64,000 bases of DNA from Enterobacter sp. RHBSTW-00175 (GTDB lineage Bacteria; Pseudomonadota; Gammaproteobacteria; Enterobacterales; Enterobacteriaceae). The translations under genes and the position numbers were made by a program. Location of the stretch: NCBI RefSeq assembly GCF_013927005.1, contig NZ_CP055930.1, forward strand, positions 62,001-126,000, in the 5' to 3' direction. Below the pieces are notes generated by a model. It made no database searches and was not told the origin of the DNA. It was given only the letters and a program-made list of their open reading frames with translations. The stretch's first letter is position 1; each line of letters begins with the position of its first letter. Below, piece by piece: positions 54,658 to 63,611 of the stretch.

Positions 54658-56184
54658 TTAGTTTACAGTAATTGATGCCGTAGTGATTAGATCAGATAGC
54701 TCTGTTTCGTTAAATAATCTTGCACGATAGCCCTCTGCTGGGAATTGCGGCGCGCCATCAGGAAGAGAAATTACATCGTAGATGGTGGCAATCATGTTAC
54801 CGTTCACATCAGAGATAAAGAATGAACGGGCATGGTTGGTAAAAATAACAAAGTAATCATCATGGTCAAACACTCCCCCCATAAAATCAGTCCACTGGAC
54901 GATAGGTGTGGTTGGCAGTTCGATAGGCGCTTGAATTTCCACAGCCGTTTTCGCTGCTAAGTCAACAGCATAGAACAGAATACGAGCAGGAGGTGTTGAA
55001 TAGGCATCCGTTGTTGCATCGTCATTCATCGGGCGTACAACAGGATTTCCATCTGCATCAAGACATGATCTATTATCAAAGACAGATAAAACAAATTTCC
55101 CCACGGTAGAGTCGATATATTCTGCAAATGCACTATTATTTGTAATGCACACAGTGTGAGCACCATTTTCATAGTGAGTAATACCGGAATTATCAATCTG
55201 AATAGTATCTGGATTCACCGGGAATTGAGGGTTGAAATTCCCGGTATCGATCGCCCACAAGATACTACCATCAACGATAGATACGCCAAACGTCGTACTC
55301 GTTGAACGGGAATGAACAATAACTGCTTCATCATTATTTGGGCTACTTGCAATCCATGAAAGTGAGTTTAAATGAATATCATTAGGAGTACTGTTATTCA
55401 AAATTTGAGTACCGCTATACTCACTGGTGTAATTTTTTGCCCAAATCATTTTCCCGGTCTGATCGTTAAATTTAAGAACCAGAGAATCTTGCCCCATCGT
55501 GTTGGTTATACGATTAGGACTATCGTTACCGAACATATAAATATCGCCAGCTGAGTCCCAGACTAAATCGTGAGTATTTGAATAGTGATTGCCATCTGAA
55601 TCACGCATGTCGAATTCAAAGATAACATTACCGAGAATGTCAATTTTGAAAAAGCGACGACCATACCACGACATATCTTCATCGCTACCAGTATAGATGT
55701 AACCATTGTGAATTCTCAGCGGCTGGAGATGATACACTGATAAGAAGTTAAAACGCAGGTCACCATTTTGATCGTAACCTCGGCCAGTCGATTGCATCAA
55801 CCAACTATTTCCCCAAACAGATGTAAACAGCGCAGGATCAGTTTGTTCAATATCGAGATGGAAGATTACAGATTTATCATAAACCTGATCCACCGTGCTA
55901 ACAGAGAATGGTTGATTGAAAACTTCAGCCCCAGTTTCGTCCTTAAACACAACCTGAACGTCGTTTGCATATTGTGCATAAAGACCAATGACAGGAATTT
56001 TTATGGTTTGAGAAACACCATAAATCAGCTCCGAGGAATAGGTGAAATCTACGCTAGTCGAACTGGTTGTCCGTTTTGCTACAGTGTAAGAGTAGCTAAC
56101 TGGTGTATCTGAAGTAAAATAAAGATAAGCAGCAAGTTGGTTGTCAGCCGGTGCAAGTTCAGTTTTAACATAAGTAATTGTCAT
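54658..56184 (-). CDS. Arylsulfotransferase-like beta-propeller protein without signal peptide
   Basis: A 508-aa protein. After an N-terminal beta-domain (about 1-105) come propeller-like repeats with the features of ASST: YHLQPLRIHNGYIYTGSDED, RFFKIDILGNVIFEFDMRD, HDLVWDSAGDIYMFGND (a His-x-x-x-x-Asp at the usual place) and DIHLNSLSW. ASST enzymes transfer sulfate between phenols and normally carry a Sec signal; none is present here. AAAAGGAATAAAATC precedes ATG 56184. It lies next to a holin and an endopeptidase on the same strand, which may export it. Confidence 0.6.
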   Translation of the reverse strand: MTITYVKTELAPADNQLAAYLYFTSDTPVSYSYTVAKRTTSSTSVDFTYSSELIYGVSQTIKIPVIGLYAQYANDVQVVFKDETGAEVFNQPFSVSTVDQVYDKSVIFHLDIEQTDPALFTSVWGNSWLMQSTGRGYDQNGDLRFNFLSVYHLQPLRIHNGYIYTGSDEDMSWYGRRFFKIDILGNVIFEFDMRDSDGNHYSNTHDLVWDSAGDIYMFGNDSPNRITNTMGQDSLVLKFNDQTGKMIWAKNYTSEYSGTQILNNSTPNDIHLNSLSWIASSPNNDEAVIVHSRSTSTTFGVSIVDGSILWAIDTGNFNPQFPVNPDTIQIDNSGITHYENGAHTVCITNNSAFAEYIDSTVGKFVLSVFDNRSCLDADGNPVVRPMNDDATTDAYSTPPARILFYAVDLAAKTAVEIQAPIELPTTPIVQWTDFMGGVFDHDDYFVIFTNHARSFFISDVNGNMIATIYDVISLPDGAPQFPAEGYRARLFNETELSDLITTASITVN

Positions 56185-56471
56185 GATTTTATTCCTTTTG
56201 GATTTAAGATTTAAAATACGATTTTTATTAAACACCCATACATATAGAACATAATAATATCCATATATTATTATTTGATTAGATATGTACAGTAATTGCT
56301 TGTATAAGCAATAGTTTACCTACTACTTTCAGAAGTAATTAAAAATGGATGTGTATTGTAGTACTCCTCTTACAAAATAGCTGTGTAAACAGCGACGTGG
56401 CTAATCATCCTGCAAATGCAGGTGTACCGTATTATCTGTATAAAAGATCTGCGAGAAACTTTCAGATGCTA
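56185..56471. other. Intergenic region with a palindromic operator
   Basis: 287 AT-rich bases between the endopeptidase stop and the arylsulfotransferase-like gene. ATTGCTT, 4 bases, AAGCAAT at 56295-56312 is a perfect inverted repeat 111 bases upstream of the start and could be a repressor or activator site. No T-rich terminator follows the endopeptidase gene, so read-through into the propeller gene is possible. Confidence 0.55.
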
Positions 56472-56858
56472 TTATGGATACATTTTCCGTGAGAGCTGAA
56501 AATGAACACCATCCTTTATTTCCGTCCAGTTACCACCCCATTCAATATCAACATCCAACTCCTTCGCAGCCTGAAACACTGCTGTGGCAATTGTTTGGTA
56601 ATGTTTAAACTCCCATGAGGCCGTACCATTTATAACTGCAAATATATCGACAGCATGCCCCGTTAAATGCCTGCTATTTGACGTTAATGATTTCCCTGCT
56701 GCCAATAGTTCAAGCTGCCGTTTTTGGTTTCTTAACCCTTCTGAAATACCAAAATCAACAGGTGATAATTTCAATGCTTTTCTCATTACATCAGAAAGGT
56801 CTTTATGTACGCCTTTAAGATTTTTTTCAGTAGTTTTACTGAATTCATGGTTCATCAT
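56472..56858 (-). CDS. M15-type peptidoglycan endopeptidase (T10SS ChiX/endolysin-like)
   Basis: A 128-aa M15 metallopeptidase with zinc ligands in SRHLTGHAVDIF (His, Asp) and DGVHFQL (His), and the usual Glu-His core SEGLRNQKRQLELLAAGKS. No signal peptide, like phage T5 endolysin and Serratia ChiX, L-Ala-D-Glu endopeptidases of about 135 aa. It cleaves peptide stems after a holin lets it into the periplasm. ATG 56858 has GGAG 5 bases upstream. The start overlaps the holin gene by 14 bases. Confidence 0.88.
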   Translation of the reverse strand: MMNHEFSKTTEKNLKGVHKDLSDVMRKALKLSPVDFGISEGLRNQKRQLELLAAGKSLTSNSRHLTGHAVDIFAVINGTASWEFKHYQTIATAVFQAAKELDVDIEWGGNWTEIKDGVHFQLSRKMYP

Positions 56859-57156
56859 TGTCATCTCCAGAGATTTTTTTCCAGTAATAATTAAGGGCAA
56901 CAACGCCCATTGCACCTGATATGCCACTAACCGCAAGTGAAGTATGAAATACCGAACCAAGGCTTTGTGACATCAATCCAGAAAGTACACCGGTAAAACC
57001 TGAAACAATAATTTGTGCTAATGCCGTAAATAAACTTCGTCCAGACTGACCAGACTTAACATCAAGGATATATCTGACAAGACCTCCCCACGCACCGAAT
57101 AATATTATGTAAATCCAGCTAAAGAACGCATTTGTTGATGGGTCTTTCCATGGCAA
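56845..57156 (-). CDS. Holin (LydA/phage_holin_3_3-like)
   Basis: A 103-aa protein with three hydrophobic segments: about 11-30 (FSWIYIILFGAWGGLVRYIL), 43-63 (ALAQIIVSGFTGVLSGLMSQ) and 75-92 (AVSGISGAMGVVALNYYW), and a charged C-terminus. The N-terminus is in the cytoplasm in the family model. Holins make inner-membrane lesions that release endolysins. The AGGAGGT site lies 12 bases before the ATG. No tail, capsid, terminase or integrase gene is nearby, so this is not a prophage remnant in the usual sense. Confidence 0.82.
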   Translation of the reverse strand: MPWKDPSTNAFFSWIYIILFGAWGGLVRYILDVKSGQSGRSLFTALAQIIVSGFTGVLSGLMSQSLGSVFHTSLAVSGISGAMGVVALNYYWKKISGDDNDEP

Positions 57157-57242
57157 AACAATTACCTCCTAAGGTTGAAAAAGTAAAAACGTTACCGTCC
57201 GATGAGATTATTTTTTCGTAACTGAGCTATTGCTTTTGCTAT

Positions 57243-57291
57243 GTAGTGAATAATAAACGTTGAGCAACCCTGTTTTGTGATGAATGTCACA
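57243..57291 (-). promoter_or_regulatory. Candidate class II CRP-dependent promoter of the holin-endopeptidase pair
   Basis: TGTGA, 6 bases, TCACA at 57276-57291 is a perfect match to the CRP core. On the minus strand a TATTAT -10 lies at 57255-57250, giving a start near 57243 and a CRP site centre at about -41. That is the class II arrangement. The holin start codon is 87 bases further on. Confidence 0.65.
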
Positions 57292-57574
57292 CGGAATGCA
57301 ATTAATAGCTTGCATCGATCAATCATCTACTAATGATAGTTAATATTTATTGATTGTAATCATACTATTTAGTAGTGGAATGCATAAGAGGGGCAAGCGG
57401 GAGGGGGCAACCCGATAGCGCGACGACTACTGGGTTTAAGTAGGGAATGATGCTGGAGCCGTAACGCTCTGACCTTCGAGGATTTTGCAGTACCTGGGGG
57501 GGATTCAATCGCGTCGATGGGTGAACGCGGTAGTTACAGTGAGGGTGAAAACATTTCGCTGGTGCAGAAAAGCA
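57292..57574. other. Gene-free stretch between the holin promoter and tRNA-Asn
   Basis: No gene with a credible start. The part 57,375-57,560 has a higher GC content than the holin leader and no visible structure except the terminator at its right end. Confidence 0.5.
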
Positions 57575-57604
57575 AAAAGCCTGCTTTAAAAGCAGGCTTT
57601 TTAA
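57575..57604 (-). terminator. tRNA-Asn terminator (minus strand)
   Basis: AAAAAGCCTGC and GCAGGCTTTTT arms with a T run on the minus strand, just after the tRNA at 57608-57683. Confidence 0.85.
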
Positions 57605-57607
57605 ATT

Positions 57608-57683
57608 TGGCTCCTCTGACTGGACTCGAACCAGTGACATACGGATTAACAGTCCGCCGTTCTACCGACTGAACTACAGAGGA
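57608..57683 (-). tRNA. tRNA-Asn (GTT)
   Basis: The reverse complement is identical to the tRNA-Asn at 42873, including the encoded CCA. Placed next to yeeO as asnW is in E. coli, but the copy name is not asserted. Confidence 0.98.
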
Positions 57684-57763
57684 ATCGTGTGAACGGGGCG
57701 CATATTATCGATGCTCCCCGATGATGTCAAAGGCAGAATGCAGATTTCTGATCGTTTGCCGAA

Positions 57764-59239
57764 TTATTCTCCACTTCGTGCATTTGGCAGGCATTCTTTG
57801 GATTCGGTATCGACAATTTCGGTTTTTTGGCGGGGATATTTCCATAGCCAGCGCCCGCTCACCATTCTCCAGTAGAACAGAACTCCGCGCACAGCCCAGT
57901 CGAGGAACATCCCCAGCCAGACACCGACCACGCCCATTCCCAGCATAATCCCCAGCGTATACCCCGCCACCACGCGACACCCCCACATGCCCAGCATCGA
58001 TACCCACATGGCAAAGCGGGCGTCGCGCGCACCTTTCAGCCCGGCAGGAAGCACCCAGGAGGCCGCCCAGATCGGCATAAATGCGGCGTTGAGCCAAATC
58101 AGGATCTTAACGACCTCTTTAACATCCTCTTCATGGGTGTAGAACGATGCCATCAGCCCGGCAAAAGGCGCGCTACCCCACGCAATTGCGGTCAGCCCGA
58201 TGGTTGAGAGCCAAAAAACGTGGCGCAACTGGCGTTCAGCCTGCCCTACCTGCCCTTTTCCAAGCCGTTTGCCAGTGATAATTGTCGAAGCAGAACCGAG
58301 GGCATTACCTGGCAGGTTGATGAGTGAGGCGATAGAGAAGGCAATAAAATTCCCCGCGATAACATCGGTCCCCATTCCTGCCACGAACATCTGCGTGAGC
58401 AGCTTACCGCCGTTAAACAACACCGATTCGATACTGGCCGGGATACCAATCCCCATGACTTCCCAGATAATGGCGAAATTGAGCGGTCGGAAATAACTTT
58501 TCAGCGAGAGGCGGAGTGACGGCGTCATACCGGTCATCAGTACCCCAATAATGGCCGCCGCGCCGATATAACGCGAAATAGTCAGCCCAAGCCCTGCCCC
58601 GGCAAAACCCAGCCCGTTCCATGAGAACACACCGTAAATCAGAATACTGCTGATGATGATATTCAGGATGTTCATGCCGCCGTTAATCAGCAACGGAATT
58701 TTGGTATTCCCTGCCCCGCGTAACGCCCCGCTACCAATGAGTGCTATCGCCGCTGCCGGATAACTCAATACCGTCATTTCCAGATAGGTCAGCGCCAGCG
58801 CTTTCACTTCATCCGTTGCCTCGCCCGCCACAACATCGATAATTTCTTTACCGAAATAGTGGATCACCGCCGCAAGAATGACGGAGAAGATGGTCATGAT
58901 CATCAGCGACTGTCTGGCAGCCTCGCGAGCGCGTTTGGGATCCAGTTTTCCCAGACTGAACGCAACGACAACCGTTGTCCCCAGGTCAATCGCGGCAAAG
59001 AAAGACATCACCACCATGTTAAAACTGTCTGCCAGACCTACACCGGCCATTGCCTCTTTTCCAAGCCAGCTCACCAGGAAGGTGCTTAACACCCCCATCA
59101 GCAGGACGCAGGTATTCTCCAGAAAAATGGGAACAGCAAGAGGGGTGATTTCACGCCAGAAGAGAACACGATAACTTTTACGTTTTGCGTACCAGGGCGT
59201 GCGCATAATCGCCTGGCGTATGGGGGCGGTGACGTTCAA
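57764..59239 (-). CDS. yeeO: YeeO-like MATE efflux transporter
   Basis: A 491-aa MATE protein with 12 expected membrane segments and an N-terminal extension. Phrases: ITPLAVPIFLENTCVLLMGV, GSGALRGAGNTKIPLLINGG and ASTIITGKRLGKGQVGQAER. E. coli YeeO lies between two tRNA-Asn genes, as here, and exports FMN, FAD and dipeptides. The C-terminal tail after the last helix is charged. Confidence 0.9.
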   Translation of the reverse strand: MNVTAPIRQAIMRTPWYAKRKSYRVLFWREITPLAVPIFLENTCVLLMGVLSTFLVSWLGKEAMAGVGLADSFNMVVMSFFAAIDLGTTVVVAFSLGKLDPKRAREAARQSLMIMTIFSVILAAVIHYFGKEIIDVVAGEATDEVKALALTYLEMTVLSYPAAAIALIGSGALRGAGNTKIPLLINGGMNILNIIISSILIYGVFSWNGLGFAGAGLGLTISRYIGAAAIIGVLMTGMTPSLRLSLKSYFRPLNFAIIWEVMGIGIPASIESVLFNGGKLLTQMFVAGMGTDVIAGNFIAFSIASLINLPGNALGSASTIITGKRLGKGQVGQAERQLRHVFWLSTIGLTAIAWGSAPFAGLMASFYTHEEDVKEVVKILIWLNAAFMPIWAASWVLPAGLKGARDARFAMWVSMLGMWGCRVVAGYTLGIMLGMGVVGVWLGMFLDWAVRGVLFYWRMVSGRWLWKYPRQKTEIVDTESKECLPNARSGE

Positions 59240-59432
59240 AATGGACCTTAGCGAGAAAGTTGAAACTCCATTTCAAATGATGATGGAGAAATGCTCATCC
59301 TGCAAAGTATTTTCCATAAAAATATGTTTGGAATTACAACAAACTGACGACAGATTCAGCAATTGAACATTTTTACCTAAGATCAGGTTTGACAAAACTT
59401 TTTTCGCCGCTAAGATAAGCCTCCACAACGAT

Positions 59433-59508
59433 TCCTCTGTAGTTCAGTCGGTAGAACGGCGGACTGTTAATCCGTATGTCACTGGTTCGAGTCCAGTCAG
59501 AGGAGCCA
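59433..59508 (+). tRNA. tRNA-Asn (GTT)
   Basis: Identical in sequence to the copies at 42873 and 57608. Followed by the same terminator hairpin, but with a different spacer (CATTCTG). Confidence 0.98.
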
Positions 59509-59514
59509 CATTCT

Positions 59515-59548
59515 GAAAAGCCTGCTTTTAAAGCAGGCTTTTTGCTTT
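59515..59548 (+). terminator. tRNA-Asn terminator
   Basis: AAAAGCCTGC and GCAGGCTTTTT hairpin with T run, 6 bases after the tRNA. Confidence 0.85.
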
Positions 59549-59646
59549 TCTGCACCAGGCAATACGCCCCTCCTCCATCGAAGCGATTGCAGCCCCTGCT
59601 GTTCCCCCTTATGTTAAGCCATTCTCTTGTTCAACGGTGATGAAGC

Positions 59647-59982
59647 ATGAACCCTTTGTTTGTCTACGGCACGCTGCAACCAGGCCACTCAAACGCGCAT
59701 ATTCTGGAAAACATCGGTGGCGAATGGCTGCCCGGTTACGTGAAAGGCACCTTTTACGCACGCGGATGGGGTGCAGCGGCCGATTTCCCGGGAATTGTCC
59801 TGGATGAACACGGCGCGCGCGTTGACGGCTATCTGTTTGTTTCCGACAACCTTGAAACGCACTGGCCGATGCTGGACGAATTTGAAGAGGGTTACGACCG
59901 GGTAGAAGTCAGTGTTACCACGCTTGAAGGCCAGCACGTTACGGCGTGGATTTATCAATTACAGCCGCGCGCTGCGATTTAA
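59647..59982 (+). CDS. Gamma-glutamylcyclotransferase family protein
   Basis: A 111-aa GGCT-fold protein. It begins PLFVYGTLQPGHSN, the YGTLR-type motif at the family's active-site loop, and carries LDEFEEGYDRV, where a conserved Glu is the likely catalyst. E. coli YtfP is the nearest well-known relative. It may cleave gamma-glutamyl amines or dipeptides to 5-oxoproline; the substrate is not known. Confidence 0.88.
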   Translation: MNPLFVYGTLQPGHSNAHILENIGGEWLPGYVKGTFYARGWGAAADFPGIVLDEHGARVDGYLFVSDNLETHWPMLDEFEEGYDRVEVSVTTLEGQHVTAWIYQLQPRAAI

Positions 59983-59987
59983 AACAA

Positions 59988-60018
59988 AAAAGGCTCTCTG
60001 TCACCAGAGAGCCTTTTT
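59988..60018. terminator. Terminator between the GGCT and yeeX genes
   Basis: AAGGCTCTCTG and CAGAGAGCCTT arms with a 4-base loop and T run on the + strand, A run on the other side. Shared by the convergent genes. Confidence 0.85.
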
Positions 60019-60033
60019 CACGTTCAGCAACGA

Positions 60034-60369
60034 TTACTCGCTTTTTGCTTCACCGTTTTTGATTTCGCCCATCACTTTCAGCTTTTTGGAGATGTCGCGA
60101 CGTTCTTTGGACAGCTCAGCATTTTTGATGATGTAGTCATCAACACGGTCTTCATAGTCGCTCTTCATGCTGGCGATAATGCCCTGAATAGCTTCAACGC
60201 TCATACCTGGCTTGATGTAATCGCTCAGGTTATCCAGCAGCAGAACACGTTTCTGGTTGTCACGGATCTTCTTCTCAACGTCCTGGATTTCACGCTGTAA
60301 TTTGTTTTTGCGGCGGAACAGGCGGACGAATTCCAGAACATCCTGGAACGAAGGCTTGGTAGTTTCCAT
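60034..60369 (-). CDS. yeeX: YeeX, DUF496 protein
   Basis: A 111-aa protein, nearly all coiled-coil: [20 protein letters not shown], then [35 protein letters not shown]. This is DUF496/YeeX, conserved in gamma-proteobacteria; it is a cytosolic helical protein of poorly known role. Confidence 0.93.
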   Translation of the reverse strand: METTKPSFQDVLEFVRLFRRKNKLQREIQDVEKKIRDNQKRVLLLDNLSDYIKPGMSVEAIQGIIASMKSDYEDRVDDYIIKNAELSKERRDISKKLKVMGEIKNGEAKSE

Positions 60370-60537
60370 TTTTACACCCCTGATAATGTGAGATTCGGAT
60401 TCGTTAAAGCAACCGTTGTAACAGTAACCTTACTGACAGCGGTCGCGAATGACAATGAGTATATCGTTTAACGCTATCATAACCCCAATTGCTGCTGAAT
60501 CGAAGCAGCAGGCGTCACATAAGGCGATAGCTGCTTT

Positions 60538-61596
60538 TTATTTGCGCAGCGCACGGCAGATCAGATGCGACAAAAGTTCCAGTTGGCGTGCCAGCTCCAT
60601 GCTCAGCCAGACGTAGCCGTGGATCGGTGTTTCAGCCACATTGTCGCTCTGGCGTTCGTGAATAAGTTGCTTCAGCTCGGCAACAATTTCATTCAGACGT
60701 TCGCTGTTTGCCAGAATAGGCTGCGGATTCCCCTCATAGAGCGCGTGAGCAATGGTTAACAGCGTCTGTTGCGTCATCTGTTGCGTCTCTTTTAACGTGT
60801 GTGCGTTAAGCATCAGCAGATGGCTGGGGCGAGAAGCCCAGTGTGCGTTGATTTGCAATTCAAGCATACAGACAAGATTACGACTGACCGTCTGAATCGC
60901 TTCGAATACGGATTTCTGGATGTGGGTTTCTTTGCTGGCCGGGTTAATCAGCCCCCGCATCTTTACCACCTCATTGAGGATTTTTTGCAGATGCTTTTCA
61001 AGGCGCGGGCGCTCAACCAGGTTAGGGGAAAAACCGGTCTGATACACCCGGTTAAAAGCCATCACGTAGTTTGCCATCTGGATACGCCAGTGAAGGAAAG
61101 CACGCTGTGGCCAAATCCCGGTGAACAGCATCGCCAGCAGTGAGCCGAGAATAACATCCCCGCTTCGCCAGAGAGCGGTTGTCATATCACCTGCAGGCGC
61201 ACCCACCACTACCGCAAGCGTGATACCAATTAGCAGTGCCTGATACGGTTTTTTCCCAAGCGCCAGCCAGCCGCAAAGGAACATAGCGCCGGCGCACCAC
61301 GCCAGCATGACCGGAAACGAGATGAGTTCCAGTTTCAGGGCAATGAGCCCCAGTGCAGAGCCTAAAACAGTGCCACCGATACGCTCAAAAGCCCGTGGGA
61401 CGACATTTCCCCAGAACGAGATTGGTCCCATGATGACCACCAGCGTGATCAGCGGCCACGTTCCTTCCGGGACATTCAGCAAGCGTACCAGTACAAAAGT
61501 CAGTACAAAGGCCAGCGCTATGCGGCAGCCATGCACAACGCGATAGTGTTGGTACAACCGAATTTCAAACGGCGTTAATGATTTGTCGGGACGCAC
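60538..61596 (-). CDS. yeeA: YeeA, FUSC-family inner-membrane protein
   Basis: A 352-aa protein when started at GTG 61596, the length of E. coli YeeA. Six hydrophobic segments in the first 175 residues (ITLVVIMGPISFWGNVVPRA, then GSALGLIAL) are followed by a cytoplasmic helical domain. It belongs to the FUSC/aromatic-acid-exporter-like family. GGAGAGCGGGT precedes the GTG. Confidence 0.9.
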   Translation of the reverse strand: MRPDKSLTPFEIRLYQHYRVVHGCRIALAFVLTFVLVRLLNVPEGTWPLITLVVIMGPISFWGNVVPRAFERIGGTVLGSALGLIALKLELISFPVMLAWCAGAMFLCGWLALGKKPYQALLIGITLAVVVGAPAGDMTTALWRSGDVILGSLLAMLFTGIWPQRAFLHWRIQMANYVMAFNRVYQTGFSPNLVERPRLEKHLQKILNEVVKMRGLINPASKETHIQKSVFEAIQTVSRNLVCMLELQINAHWASRPSHLLMLNAHTLKETQQMTQQTLLTIAHALYEGNPQPILANSERLNEIVAELKQLIHERQSDNVAETPIHGYVWLSMELARQLELLSHLICRALRK

Positions 61597-61637
61597 ACCC
61601 GCTCTCCAGCAGCTCGGCAAACCACAATTGTACTGTG

Positions 61638-61674
61638 TTTTCAGCCGGGCGGATCACACCCGGCTGAAAAACCC
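61638..61674 (-). terminator. Terminator after sbmC
   Basis: Arms TTTTCAGCCGGG and CCCGGCTGAAAA with a 9-base loop, in the gap between sbmC and yeeA. It separates the two genes' transcripts. Confidence 0.85.
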
Positions 61675-61688
61675 TGCTTTTACCAGGA

Positions 61689-62162
61689 TTAACCCGCTTT
61701 GTGCTCAACGGCGACGTACATTTCAATGTCCCAGTAGCCGTCTGCATTGCCATCGTTCAGGTAGCGTTCAAAACAGGGTTTAGGGGCACACTGATAGTGG
61801 TGGTCCTGCAAAAGAGAGTTGAAGAATTGATACCAGGGCGTCGCAAAATCAAAATTCTCGACCCTGGCAGTGGCGACAGCGTAGTCGCCAGCAGCAATTT
61901 CGGTCATCATCACCCCTTCGCTGTTCTCGGGAATGACAAAATCTTCCGGCACCGTTACCGCCGTGTCACAGCGCAGTTTATCTGCCGGAACTACATCCGG
62001 GTTATCGTAGTAAACAGCAACCCATTCCAGCGGCTGAATCTGACGCCCGTCAACCCACATGACCAGTTGTTCAAAGCCCTGTTTTACCGTTTTTTCCCAC
62101 GGCCCGACCAGGTGAAAGCCTGCGATTTTACGTTTCTGTTGCTGCCTGATGCTGTAGTCCAT
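61689..62162 (-). CDS. sbmC: SbmC (GyrI), DNA gyrase inhibitor
   Basis: A 157-aa GyrI-like protein (E. coli SbmC also 157). It begins [20 protein letters not shown] and ends [12 protein letters not shown]. It binds and inhibits DNA gyrase and protects from microcin B17 and some gyrase poisons. ATG 62162 is set by GGAGGCAGC directly upstream. It is SOS-induced in E. coli; a degenerate LexA-like box lies upstream. Confidence 0.93.
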   Translation of the reverse strand: MDYSIRQQQKRKIAGFHLVGPWEKTVKQGFEQLVMWVDGRQIQPLEWVAVYYDNPDVVPADKLRCDTAVTVPEDFVIPENSEGVMMTEIAAGDYAVATARVENFDFATPWYQFFNSLLQDHHYQCAPKPCFERYLNDGNADGYWDIEMYVAVEHKAG

Positions 62163-62179
62163 GCTGCCTCCGTTTATTA

Positions 62180-62195
62180 CTGTATATTTATACAC
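62180..62195 (-). promoter_or_regulatory. LexA-like box of sbmC
   Basis: The sequence CTGTATATTTATACAC departs from the LexA consensus CTGT, 8 bases, ACAG only at its end. It lies 18 bases before the sbmC start codon. sbmC is a known LexA-controlled gene in E. coli. Confidence 0.65.
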
Positions 62196-62293
62196 TATAA
62201 ATCAGATTTTCTATGAACAACAAATGAGGAGTGTTTATTATGTGAGCAGACTCGCATCCCTGCCAGTCTGCTGAAAGCGGTTAACTTACGCGG

Positions 62294-63460
62294 TTAGATT
62301 TTGTGGTGCAGATAGTCGCCGAGACGTGAGAATAAGCCACCTTTATCAATACCTTCCAGCGTTACCAGCGGCCAGTGCGCCACAACCTTATCCCGGTCAT
62401 AGAGCTGAATTTCCCCTACTCGCTGATGCGCAGCTATCGGCGCTTCCAGCTCTTTTTTATCCAGCACATATTTCGCTTTGATGTTTGGCACTTCCGCTTT
62501 TGGCAGTGCCAGCCAGAAATCCTGATCCGTGCCGAGCGTTACCTGCTCTTTATCACCGTACCAGATATGCTCTGTGCCCACTTTTTTACCCTTATGCAGG
62601 ATCTGCACCGTATCGAAATTCTGTTGTCCCCAGTGCAGCAACTTACGCGCCTGATCTTCACGGCCTTTCGGACTATCAGCCCCCATCACCACCGCAATTA
62701 AGCGACGCTGACCGTCTACGGCAGAGGCAATCAGGTTAAAGCCTGCCCCGGATGTATGTCCTGTTTTCAGCCCGTCCACGTTCATGGTTTTATCCCACAG
62801 CAGGCCGTTACGGTTCTGCTGGGTGATCCCATTCCAGGTCAGGCTCTTTTCGCTATACATATGGTAAAAATCAGGCTCGCCGTGAATGATTGCCCGGGAC
62901 AGAACTGCCAGGTCATAGGCGGAGCTGTGCTGCCCCGGCGCATCCAGGCCATGAACCGTTTCGAAGTGCGTATCGCGCAGATTCAGCTTTTGCACATAGT
63001 CATTCATCATGTTGACGAACTGCGGCTGGCCGCCCGCCACATGGTCTGCCAGTGCCACACAGGCGTCGTTACCGGAATCGACAATCAGGCCTCTGCTCAG
63101 GTCACGGACGGACACCCGATCGCCAGGTTTCAGGAACATCAGGGATGAACCATCAAACACCGGGTTCCCTTTCGCCCACGCATCGCGGCCCACGGTGACG
63201 ATATCGTCCGGGGTGATGCGGTGACTATCAATTGCGCGATCGACAACATATCCCGTCATCAGCTTTGTCAGGCTCGCCGGATTGCGTTGCTGGTGTTCGT
63301 TGCCCGCCGTTAAAATTTGACCAGTAGTGTAATCCATCAGTACCCAGGACCCTGCCTGGATAGCGGGTGGCTGCGGTGAAAAATCAAGCGGTTCGGCAGC
63401 CAGCGCAGATGAGATACTCGAAGCGAGTAAAGAAACAGCAATAAACAGACGGCGTTTCAA
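62294..63460 (-). CDS. dacD: DacD, D-alanyl-D-alanine carboxypeptidase (PBP6b)
   Basis: A 388-aa exported enzyme equal in length to E. coli DacD. Signal peptide to about residue 22, catalytic SLTK at 63-66, SGN at 129-131 and KTG at 232-234, then the C-terminal PBP5-like domain and amphipathic membrane anchor (GLFSRLGDYLHHKI). It trims pentapeptide side chains of peptidoglycan. Gene order sbmC-dacD is the E. coli order. Confidence 0.93.
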   Translation of the reverse strand: MKRRLFIAVSLLASSISSALAAEPLDFSPQPPAIQAGSWVLMDYTTGQILTAGNEHQQRNPASLTKLMTGYVVDRAIDSHRITPDDIVTVGRDAWAKGNPVFDGSSLMFLKPGDRVSVRDLSRGLIVDSGNDACVALADHVAGGQPQFVNMMNDYVQKLNLRDTHFETVHGLDAPGQHSSAYDLAVLSRAIIHGEPDFYHMYSEKSLTWNGITQQNRNGLLWDKTMNVDGLKTGHTSGAGFNLIASAVDGQRRLIAVVMGADSPKGREDQARKLLHWGQQNFDTVQILHKGKKVGTEHIWYGDKEQVTLGTDQDFWLALPKAEVPNIKAKYVLDKKELEAPIAAHQRVGEIQLYDRDKVVAHWPLVTLEGIDKGGLFSRLGDYLHHKI

Positions 63461-63576
63461 CGGTATATCCTCAGGTCATTAAAAATCGTTGACCTTTTTA
63501 CGGGACTTCTGATGTCGTTACCTGCCTTAATTGCAAGAAAATGTTAATATTCATCTGTCATCGCCATTTGGATCAT

Positions 63577-63605
63577 AAAAAAACCAGCAAGTGCTGGTTT
63601 TTTAT
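63577..63605 (-). terminator. Terminator after the SGNH acyltransferase gene
   Basis: AAAAACCAGCA and TGCTGGTTTTT arms, with T runs on both strands, just 7 bases after the stop codon of the gene to the right. Confidence 0.9.
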
Positions 63606-63611
63606 ACGCCT

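Noticed and set aside
54658..57156. Prophage remnant as explanation of the holin and endopeptidase
   Set aside because: No other phage gene or att repeat is present on either side, and the promoter has a CRP box. The possibility is weakened but not excluded.
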